From DHVE2 group archaeon (GTDB taxonomy: Archaea > Thermoplasmatota > Thermoplasmata > Thermoplasmatales > Aciduliprofundaceae), in the NCBI GenBank assembly GCA_015521465.1, contig WAOD01000005.1, positions 1-32,667 of the forward strand: a stretch of DNA of 32,667 nucleotides, in the 5' to 3' direction. Numbering within the stretch: position 1 is the stretch's first letter; every line of letters begins with the position of its first letter. The position numbers were made by a program, and so were the translations under genes. Below the pieces are notes generated by a model. It did no database searches and was not told where the DNA came from. It saw nothing but the letters and a program-made list of their open reading frames with translations. Positions 14,500 through 22,249 of this stretch are shown piece after piece.

Positions 14500-15483
14500 A
14501 TGAAACTTACTTTTGGTCTCTCATGCCCAAGCTGTGGAGGTCGCGTGGATTTAAAAGAAGGGGACAAGGTGGCTATTTGTCCATACTGCCACACTGTTTC
14601 AATTGTGAAGGGTGAGGATGATGTAAAGACCCTGGCTTATAAGATGGTTGTAAGTGAGAGTGCCGCTGTTAAAGTGGCAAAAAAATGGTTCAGGAAAGGC
14701 CTTAAAGCGAGAGATTTGAAAAAAGTTGCAAAGATAGTGGAAATTTATCCAGCGTACCTGCCTTTTTGGAAGTATCATGCAATAGGCCTTGGTATAATTT
14801 GCGGGTACAACTACGAAACACGCACTGACGCTAATGGAAACACTCACCGGGAGAAAGTGTACAAGGAGAAACAGATACGTAAGGATTATTTGTGGAATAA
14901 AATAGCGTGTGATGCGGGAGATATCGGTATTGAGCATTTGAAAAACACCCGTGGTGAGGTGATACCTCTACCGGAAGATGTGCCAGTATATGAGGCCACT
15001 ACTTCCAAAGATGATGCAAAGTCAGAGGGGGAAATTGCCATAAGAAAGTGGATTTTGGGAGAAGCGGGAATAGAAAATGTGACATTTCACAAAGAATTTG
15101 TCATACCCAAAGATTTCGTTCTTCTCTACTACCCTGTTTGGATAATCAGGTACGATTACAAGGGAAAAATGTATTTTCTCACGGTAGATGGGGTAACTGG
15201 CAGGGTTCTCTCTGGTAGGGCACCTGGAGATCCAGTTTGGCAAGCTTTGGCAATAGGAACGGGAGCGACTATAGGCGGGGTACTGACGGGTTTGACTCCG
15301 GTGGGGATGGAGTACGATTATCGTGTGGGCATAATCTTGTTTTTAACAGGATTGGCCGTGTTTGGTGCCTCATATTACTTCTTCAGGTATGGCTCCGAGA
15401 TAGTTGAAGGTGACCTTCCAAAGCCGTACAAGTTCGTAAGAATTGAAAAAATGAGCGCTCTTGGAAGGGGGGTATTGAGATGA
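14500..15483 (+). CDS. Zinc-ribbon protein with C-terminal membrane hairpin (operon gene 2)
   Basis: A 327-residue paralogue of the preceding gene. The zinc ribbon has Cys9, Cys12, Cys27 and Cys30 (CPSCGG and CPYCHT). The middle domain is longer, with YPAYLPFWKYHAIGLGIICGYNYETRT and an acidic, variable insert. It then has the strand unit YYPVWIIRYDYKGKMYFLTVDGVTGRV shared with gene 1. Two membrane helices follow (about 243-262 and 270-292), then a 35-residue tail. GAGGTGG lies upstream of the ATG, 9 nt after the gene 1 stop. The stop overlaps gene 3 by ATGA. No catalytic motif is seen; I infer a structural or sensory role at the membrane. Confidence 0.82.
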   Translation: MKLTFGLSCPSCGGRVDLKEGDKVAICPYCHTVSIVKGEDDVKTLAYKMVVSESAAVKVAKKWFRKGLKARDLKKVAKIVEIYPAYLPFWKYHAIGLGIICGYNYETRTDANGNTHREKVYKEKQIRKDYLWNKIACDAGDIGIEHLKNTRGEVIPLPEDVPVYEATTSKDDAKSEGEIAIRKWILGEAGIENVTFHKEFVIPKDFVLLYYPVWIIRYDYKGKMYFLTVDGVTGRVLSGRAPGDPVWQALAIGTGATIGGVLTGLTPVGMEYDYRVGIILFLTGLAVFGASYYFFRYGSEIVEGDLPKPYKFVRIEKMSALGRGVLR

Positions 15484-16067
15484 GTATAAAGCTTGTTCCT
15501 CTAAAATGTCCTCATTGCGGCTCGATTTTAAAATCAGATAGGAAGGACCTGCTTTACATGTGCGATAATTGTGGCACTTTTGTGTATGCGCCTACAGAAG
15601 CGGTAGTGAATGTGAAAATACTTGATTTTGAAGTTCTTCGAAATTCCAAGAAGTACTACATGCCAGTGCTGACTTATCTAACAAATGTGGAAATATACAG
15701 TGAGGAGGTTAGGGGATTCTTTAAGGAACGAGGCATGGGTGGCCGTTGGCTCACATATATCCCGGCTGGTGGCTCTCTTCCCGCCGAGGAGGTTGTAAGG
15801 CTTAGTAAGATGCTAACTTCCAATCCCCCTCAAGATAGCAAAGAAATAGATAGTTTCAGAGATGCAAGGCCACTACCTATGGAAATAACTATCGAAGAAG
15901 GGGCTGAACTGGCGGAGTTTGTATTTTTATCTTATGAAGTGGACAGGCCGGGAATACTTCAGGGAATCAACTACAGCTTTTCAGCGAATTTTAATGGGAT
16001 AGTCTATATCCCTGTTTATTACGAAGGTGGTTACCTTATTGGATTGAGAAGGTACGGGGGAAGATAA
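15480..16067 (+). CDS. Zinc-ribbon protein without membrane segment (operon gene 3)
   Basis: A 195-residue protein with an N-terminal zinc ribbon (Cys10, Cys13, Cys28, Cys31; CPHCGS and CDNCGT), the same spacing type as in genes 1 and 2. A soluble domain follows, with KKYYMPVLTYLTNVEIYSEE, then a loop GGRWLTYIPAGGSLPAEEVVRLSKML, and a C-terminal strand pair NGIVYIPVYYEGGYLIGLRRYG that again recalls the repeated strand unit of genes 1-2. It has no membrane helix and may act as a soluble partner. ATGA overlap with gene 2, and it abuts gene 4 directly (TAAATG). The family is not recognised. Confidence 0.8.
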   Translation: MSIKLVPLKCPHCGSILKSDRKDLLYMCDNCGTFVYAPTEAVVNVKILDFEVLRNSKKYYMPVLTYLTNVEIYSEEVRGFFKERGMGGRWLTYIPAGGSLPAEEVVRLSKMLTSNPPQDSKEIDSFRDARPLPMEITIEEGAELAEFVFLSYEVDRPGILQGINYSFSANFNGIVYIPVYYEGGYLIGLRRYGGR

Positions 16068-16385
16068 ATGAATGGGGATGATAAAAAGTTTTACGGGGTT
16101 TGGGGAGGGGTGCTGATCCTTGCAGGGATTGCGTCTGCTTTCTCCCTTTACGGATTGTGGGGTGATGCTGCTTTAATATTTTTTGGAGGCGTTGGTGTAG
16201 CTTTAATCGCTGTGATGGGAAGAGATAACATGAAACTATTTGGGGGAATTTCATTCATAATATTGGGGATTGTCATGTACTCTGCGTTGAATGGAGTGAG
16301 CATTGTATATGGGGTTGTAGCCTCCGTTATCGTTGCAGGAGGTCTGGTTGTATGGTATGGAATAAGAGGTGGTAGAAATGAATGA
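16068..16385 (+). CDS. Small integral membrane protein (operon gene 4)
   Basis: A 105-residue, Gly-rich, very hydrophobic protein with about four membrane helices: VWGGVLILAGIASAFSLYGL, DAALIFFGGVGVALIAVMG, LFGGISFIILGIVMYSAL and VVASVIVAGGLVVWYGI. The short ends carry charge (MNGDDKK and RGGRNE). Its ATG directly follows the TAA of gene 3. Size and topology are reminiscent of the small membrane partners (LiaI/PspB/PspC-like) seen in membrane-stress loci, but I see no sequence motif to prove it. Confidence 0.75.
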   Translation: MNGDDKKFYGVWGGVLILAGIASAFSLYGLWGDAALIFFGGVGVALIAVMGRDNMKLFGGISFIILGIVMYSALNGVSIVYGVVASVIVAGGLVVWYGIRGGRNE

Positions 16386-16896
16386 TATTCAGGATGTAGT
16401 GAAAAATGATAGGAGTTTCTTAAAGAAGATAGAGCTTGCAATTCCCGGGTTTAGGGGTTACAGGAAGCGAGAGGATATCAGAATAGCGGATAGTATGCTC
16501 AGGGATTACGTGGCAGGGATACTTGATGATGTGGAGAGGTATGCGAAAGATATTCGTGATACTGTCTCTGATGCTATGCTAATTGATGAAATTGATGATG
16601 TTGGTGAAATTGTGAATAAAGTAAGTGAAATAGTGAGCGAGGTGCGCCATGCTGAGCAGGGATACATGGGTTTGGTTGGAGATTACCGGGTAAATGATGA
16701 GCAGCTTAACAGGTTGTACGAGTTTGATTATGCTCTGATTGAAGATGCAAATGCCCTCAGAGCTCTTGTCAAAAGTATATCCTCCCGCAAACCTTCTGAG
16801 ATGATACAAATGCTTCCAGAGCTAAGTTTAAGGCTCAAAGATTTCGAGTCAAAGTTTAGGAAAAGACGCGATTACATGCTGGAGGTGTTCAAATGA
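16378..16896 (+). CDS. All-helical cytosolic protein (operon gene 5)
   Basis: A 172-residue protein predicted to be wholly helical, without membrane segments or Cys. It starts DIQDVVKNDRSFLKKIELAIPGFRGYRKREDIR. A long acidic helix bundle follows (DYVAGILDDVERYAKDIRDTV and EIVNKVSEIVSEVRHAEQGY), and it ends in KDFESKFRKRRDYMLEVF. The start ATG at 16378 has GAGGTGG 6 nt upstream; the open frame reaches a GTG at 16369 inside that site. It overlaps gene 4 by 8 nt and gene 6 by ATGA. Its place next to an SPFH gene is where PspA-type coiled-coil proteins sit in bacterial loci, but the sequence is shorter than PspA and not clearly homologous. Function unknown. Confidence 0.78.
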   Translation: MNDIQDVVKNDRSFLKKIELAIPGFRGYRKREDIRIADSMLRDYVAGILDDVERYAKDIRDTVSDAMLIDEIDDVGEIVNKVSEIVSEVRHAEQGYMGLVGDYRVNDEQLNRLYEFDYALIEDANALRALVKSISSRKPSEMIQMLPELSLRLKDFESKFRKRRDYMLEVFK

Positions 16897-18077
16897 TTTT
16901 AAGGAAGGAGAAAACAAGCAATTTGGAAGGAGCGGACGCACGCAACACCTATTTCTGGGTTGACCAGTACAAAGGGGAAAACGTGATGTGGAGATTACCT
17001 CATAACATAAAGTGGAACGATAATGTAGTAGTGAGAGAAGATGAATATGCGGTGTTCTTCCGAGACGGAAAAGCGCTTCACGTGTTCGACCGGCCTGGTC
17101 GCTATGCGCTTACCACAGAGAACGTTCCCGTTTTGGGAACAATCGTAAAGAAGGTAACTGGAATTCAGCAGATTGGCGAAATATACTATCTTCAGAGGAG
17201 AGAGCTACGGGGCAAATTCGGAACCTCCGAGCCGCTTTCATTCAGAGATCCGGATTTTGGAGTGGTGAGGATTCGTGCCTTCGGGCAATTCGCCTACAAA
17301 GTCGTAGAGCCAATGGTATTTATTACGGAATTCGTGGGCACGAAGGGATACACCACGAGCAAGGAGGTAATCGAATGGCTCAAAGACCAGATTGTTATGG
17401 ATCTCAACGACACAGTGGGTGAATTAAAGCTCAAGCACAACATGAGCATACTCGACTTGCCCGCTTATCTACAGGAAATTGAGCAGATGGTTCTGGCAAA
17501 GCTCAAAGACGACACAACGCGCTACGGACTGGAAGTAACTAAAATCGCAGGGCTGAATCTCAATCTTCCGGAAGAAGTGCAGGAAGCGATAGATAAGAGA
17601 GGAGCAATGGCCGCTCTGGGCGTGAATTACATGCAGTACCAAACCGGAAAGGCAATCGAAGATTTCGGAAAAGGCGCAGCCCAAGGAGGCGGGGGTACTG
17701 GAATGGCGGAAATGGGAGCCGGAATGGGCGCGGGATTCGCCATGGCCAACGCCATGGGACAGGGGATGCAACCAATGCAGGGAATGCAGCAACCCGCACC
17801 TCCGGGGCCGCAGGTGGGAATGAAGAAATGCCCCAACTGCGGGAAGATGGTACCCAGCGACGCTCAATTTTGTCCCTATTGTGGCTACAAATTCGAAGAG
17901 AAAAAAATGAAGAAATGTGTTAAGTGCGGCCGAGAGATTCCTGCTGATGCGAAATTCTGCCCGTACTGCGGTGCGCCCCAGCCAGAAAAATCAGGAACAA
18001 TACACTGTCCTAACTGCGGAAAGGAAATTCCGGCGGACGTGGCGTTCTGTCCTTACTGCGGGTACAAACTCAAATGA
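16893..18077 (+). CDS. SPFH/stomatin-like protein with three C-terminal zinc ribbons (COG4260/YdjI type)
   Basis: A 394-residue protein, last in the operon. An SPFH-type core spans about residues 25-250: the N-terminal VDQYKGENVMWRLPHNIKWNDNVVVREDEYAVFFRDGKALHVFDRPGRYALTT pattern, then RIRAFGQFAYKV and a long amphipathic helical part. A Gly/Met/Ala-rich linker (about 255-309) follows. Residues 310-394 hold three zinc ribbons of the form CPxCG-x9-FCPYCG, evenly spaced. The family (COG4260, B. subtilis YdjI) is thought to assemble on membranes; no N-terminal membrane helix is visible, so attachment may be peripheral. It overlaps gene 5 by ATGA. Codons here look richer in G/C than in genes 1-5. 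T-rich DNA follows the stop. Confidence 0.88.
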   Translation: MILRKEKTSNLEGADARNTYFWVDQYKGENVMWRLPHNIKWNDNVVVREDEYAVFFRDGKALHVFDRPGRYALTTENVPVLGTIVKKVTGIQQIGEIYYLQRRELRGKFGTSEPLSFRDPDFGVVRIRAFGQFAYKVVEPMVFITEFVGTKGYTTSKEVIEWLKDQIVMDLNDTVGELKLKHNMSILDLPAYLQEIEQMVLAKLKDDTTRYGLEVTKIAGLNLNLPEEVQEAIDKRGAMAALGVNYMQYQTGKAIEDFGKGAAQGGGGTGMAEMGAGMGAGFAMANAMGQGMQPMQGMQQPAPPGPQVGMKKCPNCGKMVPSDAQFCPYCGYKFEEKKMKKCVKCGREIPADAKFCPYCGAPQPEKSGTIHCPNCGKEIPADVAFCPYCGYKLK

Positions 18078-18090
18078 TTTTTCTTTTTTC
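18078..18090 (+). terminator. T-rich terminator after the SPFH operon
   Basis: Directly after the TGA the coding strand reads five T, C, six T, C: the oligo-T type of archaeal termination signal, with no strong hairpin before it. Confidence 0.5.
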
Positions 18091-18183
18091 ATTTTCTATC
18101 TGCAGTTTGTATTTAGCAAGAAATAAATCAATTATCCTATCATTGGCATACGAGTAATATAAAAGTCAACAAAATTTTCCTAT

Positions 18184-18205
18184 AAAAAAGCAAAATGGAA
18201 AAAAA
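18184..18205 (-). terminator. T-rich terminator after the DUF35 gene
   Basis: On the reverse strand, runs of seven T (18199-18205) and six T (18184-18189) follow within 25 nt of the DUF35 stop codon. With the opposing T-tract at 18078, this makes the 130-bp convergent interval a two-way termination zone. Confidence 0.5.
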
Positions 18206-18207
18206 TT

Positions 18208-18612
18208 TTACTTCTCGTCCGGCACGAATTTGTACCCGTACTGGATAATGCCCGCCTTGCCATCCTCGGCTATTCTTCTAAAAACGGCATGCACTGGCAT
18301 GCCTATGTGCACCTTCTCAGGGTCCACATCAACGATTTGCCCTGTGATCTTCGGGCCCTCGGGAGTCTCTATGATTGCCATCACATAGGGCTTTTGATAT
18401 TTGTATCCAAGAACGTTCTGATGCACCACGGTGTACGAGTACACTTTACCCTTACCGCTGAGCTGCACCTCTTCCATCTTACCAACGCTTTCACGACCGC
18501 ATTTGGGGCAGACATCTCGAGGTGGGAAATAAACGGTGCCGCAAACAGGGCAGCGTGTTCCTATTAGCGAGTATCTGTATCTTCTTTCTCTCCAGAATCG
18601 TGGTACTACCAT
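18208..18612 (-). CDS. DUF35 OB-fold/zinc-ribbon scaffold protein of the thiolase–HMG-CoA synthase complex
   Basis: A 134-residue DUF35 protein. It opens with a helical RFWRERRYRYSLIGTR, then a rubredoxin-like zinc ribbon (Cys21, Cys24, Cys35, Cys38), then an OB-fold with GKGKVYSYTVVHQNVLGYKYQKPYVMAIIET and ITGQIVDVDPEKVHIGMPV. In archaea this protein holds acetoacetyl-CoA thiolase and HMG-CoA synthase together so that the unfavourable thiolase product is passed on directly (shown structurally for a methanogen complex). It begins 1 nt after the thiolase stop. Its position in the trio makes the assignment secure. Confidence 0.95.
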   Translation of the reverse strand: MVVPRFWRERRYRYSLIGTRCPVCGTVYFPPRDVCPKCGRESVGKMEEVQLSGKGKVYSYTVVHQNVLGYKYQKPYVMAIIETPEGPKITGQIVDVDPEKVHIGMPVHAVFRRIAEDGKAGIIQYGYKFVPDEK

Positions 18613-18613
18613 T

Positions 18614-19780
18614 TTACATCACCTCCACGATGTGAATTATGCTGGAAGTCATAGTTCCTCCAACATTATGGGCGAGGCCTACCTTTGCATCTGGTACCTG
18701 TCTCTTTCCAGCTTCGTTGCGTAACTGCTTAACTAATTCTACGACCTGTCCAACTCCCGTGGCTCCGACAGGATGACCCTTCGCTTTCAATCCGCCGGAT
18801 ACATTGTACGGTAGGTCTCCATCGTAGTACAACTGGCCTTCTTCTGCAAGCTTTATTCCCTCGCCTTTCTTCGCAAATCCCAGGTCTTCAATGCCCAAAA
18901 GTGCTATTATGGAAAACGCATCGTGGATTTCCGCAAGGTCAATATCCTTCGGCTCTTTCTTTGCCATCTTGTACGCTTTCTTGCCAGCTTCCACGGTGGA
19001 TTTGGAAACTGTTAGCGACTCTCTCTCATGCAAAGAGATGTAATCGTTCGCAGCAACCGATGCACTTATCTTTATGGGCGAATCGGTGTATTTTCTGGCT
19101 ATATCTGCAGATGCTAAAACCACAGCTGCGCCGCCGTCGCTCACCGGCGAGCAGTTCATTATGGTCAATGGATCTGCTACCATGGGGGCATTTAGAACCT
19201 GCTCCACGGTAACTTCCCTCTGGAAATGAGCATCGGGATTCATCGCACCGTGCTTGTGAGCAATAACCGGAAGAAGGGCCATCTGCTCCCTCGTAAGCCC
19301 ATACTCGTGCATATAGCGGCGTGCCATCATGGCGCCCAGCGCAGGGAAAGTGGCTCCAAAGAACACTTCCCATTCTCGATCGGCAGCACCGGCCAAGATG
19401 TTGGTGACCATATCCCCGGGGAGATCGGTCATCTTTTCCACGCCGCCCACTAATACTATATCGTAGAGCCCGGAGGCAACAGCCATGTAACCTGAATGAA
19501 GAGCAGCCGCACCGCTTGCGCAGGCTGATTCGACCCTTATTGCAGGCACATTGTGTTCAGTCAATCCGGCAAAATCAGCGATTAAAGCGCCCACATGGTC
19601 TTGGCCTACGAAACTGCCAGCGCTCATGTTACCACCGAATATGGCCTGAATATCCTCCGCGCCTATGTTCGCATCTTCTATTGCCATCAAGCCGGCTTCC
19701 ACCGCTAAATTCCTGAGACTCTTCTCCCAGTGCTCTCCATACTTGGTCTCGCCGGCACCGATTATTGCAACATCTCTCAT
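18614..19780 (-). CDS. Acetyl-CoA C-acetyltransferase (archaeal SCP2-thiolase-like)
   Basis: The enzyme joins two acetyl-CoA into acetoacetyl-CoA, first step of the mevalonate pathway. The 388 residues contain the nucleophile Cys87 in RVESACASGAAALHSG, the NCSPVSDGGAAVVLAS loop, the EIHDAFSI block, and the C-terminal His in LKAKGHPVGATGVGQV. The last catalytic region reads AHNVGGTMTSS instead of the CxG of classical degradative thiolases, which is usual in this archaeal branch. It abuts HMG-CoA synthase (no gap) and DUF35, so the three should be made together. Confidence 0.95.
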   Translation of the reverse strand: MRDVAIIGAGETKYGEHWEKSLRNLAVEAGLMAIEDANIGAEDIQAIFGGNMSAGSFVGQDHVGALIADFAGLTEHNVPAIRVESACASGAAALHSGYMAVASGLYDIVLVGGVEKMTDLPGDMVTNILAGAADREWEVFFGATFPALGAMMARRYMHEYGLTREQMALLPVIAHKHGAMNPDAHFQREVTVEQVLNAPMVADPLTIMNCSPVSDGGAAVVLASADIARKYTDSPIKISASVAANDYISLHERESLTVSKSTVEAGKKAYKMAKKEPKDIDLAEIHDAFSIIALLGIEDLGFAKKGEGIKLAEEGQLYYDGDLPYNVSGGLKAKGHPVGATGVGQVVELVKQLRNEAGKRQVPDAKVGLAHNVGGTMTSSIIHIVEVM

Positions 19781-20824
19781 TTAATCCACCTCCACAATCA
19801 TCCTTCTGAATTTGAGATATGTGGCGTAATCTATGTACTTCGCCCTGTTCACCATGTCCATAACCTTCGGAGCAGCATCTCTATTGTAGGAATCCATTTT
19901 ATCGGTCACAGTGATATCAAAAGCATCGCTCCCCGCGCCGCTTCCAAAGGATACAGCGATTATTCTATCACCGGGCTTTGCAATATCCAGAACTGCGCTC
20001 AATCCCGTGGGCGTTCCCCCGGAGTACGTGTTGCCTATGTATGGAGATATGAGCCCGGACTTTATCTGGTCATTGCTGAATCCCAATCTCTTTCCAACGC
20101 GGTAAGGGAACTTGCCGTTGGGCTGGTGAAACACCACGTAATCGTAATCTTCTGGCTTCGTGCCTGCTTTTTCCATGAGCATCTTGGCCGAGGACATCAC
20201 GTGCTTGAAATACGCCGGCTCTCCTGTGAATCTTCCACCGTGCGATGGATATCTCTGACCTTCGCGGCGCCAGAAATCCGGGGTATCGGTTACGAATGAA
20301 ACTGTGTGATTAATCTCCGCGATTACGTCCTCTTTTCCGATTATATATGCGGTTCCGCCAGCGGAGGCGGAATAATCCAACGCATCTCCCGGTTGTCCTT
20401 GCGAGGTGTCCGTTCCTATTGCTATGCCGTAATCAATCATTCCAGCTTTGACCATGGCGTACACGTTCTGCATTGCCGCCGTTCCAGCTTTGCATGCAAA
20501 TTCGAGGTCTGCGGCATGCGCTTTATACGCACCAACAACCTCAGCAATAAGAGAGGCCGTCGGTTTAACCGCATAGGGATGCGATTCGCTACCAACAAAA
20601 ATCGCGCCAATCTTCTCGCCGGGTATGTTCTTCCTTTTTAGCGCGTTTCGAAGCGCTTCCACAGCTATAGTTGCGGCGTCTTCGTCGTATCCAGGTACTG
20701 ATTTTGCTAAAAGTCCAAGGCCTTTTTCAGGATGTTCCGGTTTGTCACCCCACATCTTTGCAATCTCTGCAGTTTTTATTCTGTAAATTGGTATATAACT
20801 ACCATAGGTAACTATACCAGTCAT
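19781..20824 (-). CDS. Hydroxymethylglutaryl-CoA synthase
   Basis: HMG-CoA synthase condenses acetyl-CoA with acetoacetyl-CoA for archaeal lipid isoprenoids. The 347-residue length is typical of archaeal enzymes. Catalytic residues are visible: Glu80 in [12 protein letters not shown], the nucleophile Cys111 in [12 protein letters not shown] and His233 in [11 protein letters not shown]; the [11 protein letters not shown] loop and [11 protein letters not shown] motif near the C-terminus are also present. It is the first gene of the trio. AAGGTGAG lies 3 nt upstream of the ATG and a CTAAATAG-like box at 20857-20864 about 32 nt upstream, so this transcript seems to have a short leader. Confidence 0.97.
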   Translation of the reverse strand: MTGIVTYGSYIPIYRIKTAEIAKMWGDKPEHPEKGLGLLAKSVPGYDEDAATIAVEALRNALKRKNIPGEKIGAIFVGSESHPYAVKPTASLIAEVVGAYKAHAADLEFACKAGTAAMQNVYAMVKAGMIDYGIAIGTDTSQGQPGDALDYSASAGGTAYIIGKEDVIAEINHTVSFVTDTPDFWRREGQRYPSHGGRFTGEPAYFKHVMSSAKMLMEKAGTKPEDYDYVVFHQPNGKFPYRVGKRLGFSNDQIKSGLISPYIGNTYSGGTPTGLSAVLDIAKPGDRIIAVSFGSGAGSDAFDITVTDKMDSYNRDAAPKVMDMVNRAKYIDYATYLKFRRMIVEVD

Positions 20825-20856
20825 AATCTCACCTTCAAGGCCTCAAAGTTGAACAG

Positions 20857-20864
20857 CTATTTAG
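20857..20864 (-). promoter_or_regulatory. TATA-like box for the HMG-CoA synthase operon
   Basis: The reverse strand reads CTAAATAG, placing initiation about 8-10 nt ahead of the ATG at 20824. It coincides with the final stop codon of the interrupted Toprim reading frame. Confidence 0.4.
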
Positions 20865-21247
20865 TCTTTACCGTTGTTCAATTCGTCAATGGTCGTATAT
20901 TTAAAAAGCATAACTCTTCTACAGATCTTATGTGCGGGACTTTTTTTTATAAATGCGTCTCTAAACTCGTGATGTATGTAAATATTGTACCCATCTAAAA
21001 GTCTATTTAATCTTTTTGTTAGTTTCCAACCTTTCTTATCTCAATTCATAAGTAAAATGACTTCTTTGTATGTATTTGCCACCATGTCAGCGAATTCTAC
21101 GATTGTTATGCCAGTGTTAATTTTCAGGATCTCCCCTTTCAAACCAAGGTTACGCAGAGTTTCAACATCACGCTCTCTTTCTACAATTACTGGAATTGTG
21201 CAATTCAAAGTTTTCAGCTCTTCTATGAATTTATTTAATTTTCTCAA
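20861..21247 (-). pseudogene. Toprim-domain protein interrupted by an in-frame TGA
   Basis: This is a small stand-alone Toprim protein (DnaG/RNase M5-like fold). The 5' part reads CTIPVIVERERDVETLRNLG and LKINTGITIVEFADM, then KEVILLMN, and stops at TGA (21043-21041). The same frame goes on without another stop for 59 codons, DKKGWKLTKRLNRLLDGYNI and IYIHHEFRDAFIKKS, to TAA at 20863-20861. Together this gives about 128 residues from the TTG at 21247, the usual size. In the family the interrupted spot is the acidic metal-binding motif, commonly (T)DWD; here it is N-stop-D. So TGA replaces what is usually Trp, and the first Asp is Asn. I call it a probable pseudogene; a sequencing error at one base is the main alternative. 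The start overlaps the DUF167 gene by 17 nt; the frame is open to 21325. Confidence 0.7.
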
Positions 21248-21545
21248 GTCTTTCTTTGATAATTTCTGTGGCTTGTTCAGTTGAAACACCGCGTATAAAA
21301 ATTGTTTTATGGGGATTTTTCTCACCTGAAATAATTGAGACTTTTTCTTGAGAAACGTGAAATAGAGATGAGAAGAAAGATACGATTTCCCTATTTACCT
21401 TAAATTTTTCTGGTTTTTCTTTCATTGAAACGATTATCCTCTTTCTCCATTCGTTGTATCCTTTAATTTCCTCTGTCTTTGAATTTGGAGAAACTTCTAT
21501 GTCTATCGCAACCCCATCTTTTTGTTTTCTTATTCCTTCAATCAT
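21231..21545 (-). CDS. DUF167/YggU family protein
   Basis: A 104-residue protein of the DUF167 (UPF0235) family, known from structures as a small alpha/beta fold with no settled function. It shows the family opening DGVAIDIEVSPNSKTEEIKGYNEWRKRIIVSMKEKPEKFKVNREIVSFFSSLF and ends SIISGEKNPHKTIFIRGVSTEQATEIIKERL. The ISGxKNPHKxIxI block corresponds to the conserved ..SGxxSRxKxVxI motif. Its ATG overlaps the upstream methyltransferase stop as ATGA, and its end overlaps the Toprim gene, so it sits inside a tight four-gene run. Confidence 0.88.
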   Translation of the reverse strand: MIEGIRKQKDGVAIDIEVSPNSKTEEIKGYNEWRKRIIVSMKEKPEKFKVNREIVSFFSSLFHVSQEKVSIISGEKNPHKTIFIRGVSTEQATEIIKERLEKIK

Positions 21546-22249
21546 AATGCTCTCATCATTACTGCTATAATTCTATCGCTTTCCTCTTTGAATTCTGACA
21601 TGTCATAATCTCCGTAAACTTCCAGTATTTCCAGTTCTGCCTCCTTTGCCTCCTTTTCTAAATCTTCAAGGTAAACCGGGTAAATTTTTAATGAGGCATA
21701 TTTCCTGTGCACGATGTTGTGTATCACCGTGTCGTAGAAATAAAGTATGTTCCAGTGGTCATTTTCCCAGCGTGGAACAAAGAAGCGGGAATAGTAGTTT
21801 CCATCTTTTTCAATTGTGTCCCCATGATGAACAATTCCTTCTACCATCAGATATGGATTGAGTAAATCAACAATAATGATTCCATCTGAGCTCAGATGTT
21901 TTGCCGATGATTTTAAAATGGCAATTCTTTCATCTTTGGGAAACATCAACAGAGAATTTATGCCAATTATTATCAAGCAAAACTCTTCTCCAAGGTCAAA
22001 ATTTCTTGCGTCTGCTTTAATTAATTGTACATTTCTACCTTTTAAATTTTCCTTGGCTTTTGAGAGCATTCTATCATTTATGTCTAACCCAGCACCGTAC
22101 TCTGGATTTAGGTAGTACAGTATTCTCCCTGTTCCCGTGAACAGTTCTAAAACTTTTGGACACAGATACTTCCTGTAAATTGGGATATCCTTGGTGCTCG
22201 AAAAATAGAACAAATCGTAGAAATCCGATTCTACATCGTAGAATTTCAT
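21542..22249 (-). CDS. Class I SAM-dependent methyltransferase
   Basis: A 235-residue methyltransferase. It starts [14 protein letters not shown], then motif [12 protein letters not shown] (residues 33-43), the acidic GLDIND (54-59) that should hold the SAM ribose, [21 protein letters not shown] as motif III/IV, and [11 protein letters not shown] later. The C-terminal part is a beta-rich substrate region ([25 protein letters not shown]). The layout resembles the UbiE/small-molecule group, but the substrate is unknown. ATGA overlaps join it to the adenosine-specific kinase upstream and DUF167 downstream. Confidence 0.85.
   Translation of the reverse strand: MKFYDVESDFYDLFYFSSTKDIPIYRKYLCPKVLELFTGTGRILYYLNPEYGAGLDINDRMLSKAKENLKGRNVQLIKADARNFDLGEEFCLIIIGINSLLMFPKDERIAILKSSAKHLSSDGIIIVDLLNPYLMVEGIVHHGDTIEKDGNYYSRFFVPRWENDHWNILYFYDTVIHNIVHRKYASLKIYPVYLEDLEKEAKEAELEILEVYGDYDMSEFKEESDRIIAVMMRAL

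Noticed and set aside
17469-17867. Reverse-strand open frames of 70-130 codons within the SPFH gene
   Set aside because: They are antisense shadows of a Gly/Met/Ala-rich linker and the SPFH core, with no start signal or family likeness.
20940-20990. A TTTATAAA box suggesting a small RNA gene on the forward strand
   Set aside because: It falls inside the read-through part of the Toprim frame, and no structured RNA or downstream terminator is visible.
21041-21043. TGA in the Toprim frame as selenocysteine, or as a reassigned Trp codon
   Set aside because: TGA is used as a normal stop elsewhere in this window (for example purS, purL and aglB ends), the family position is not Cys, and no SECIS-like structure was seen.
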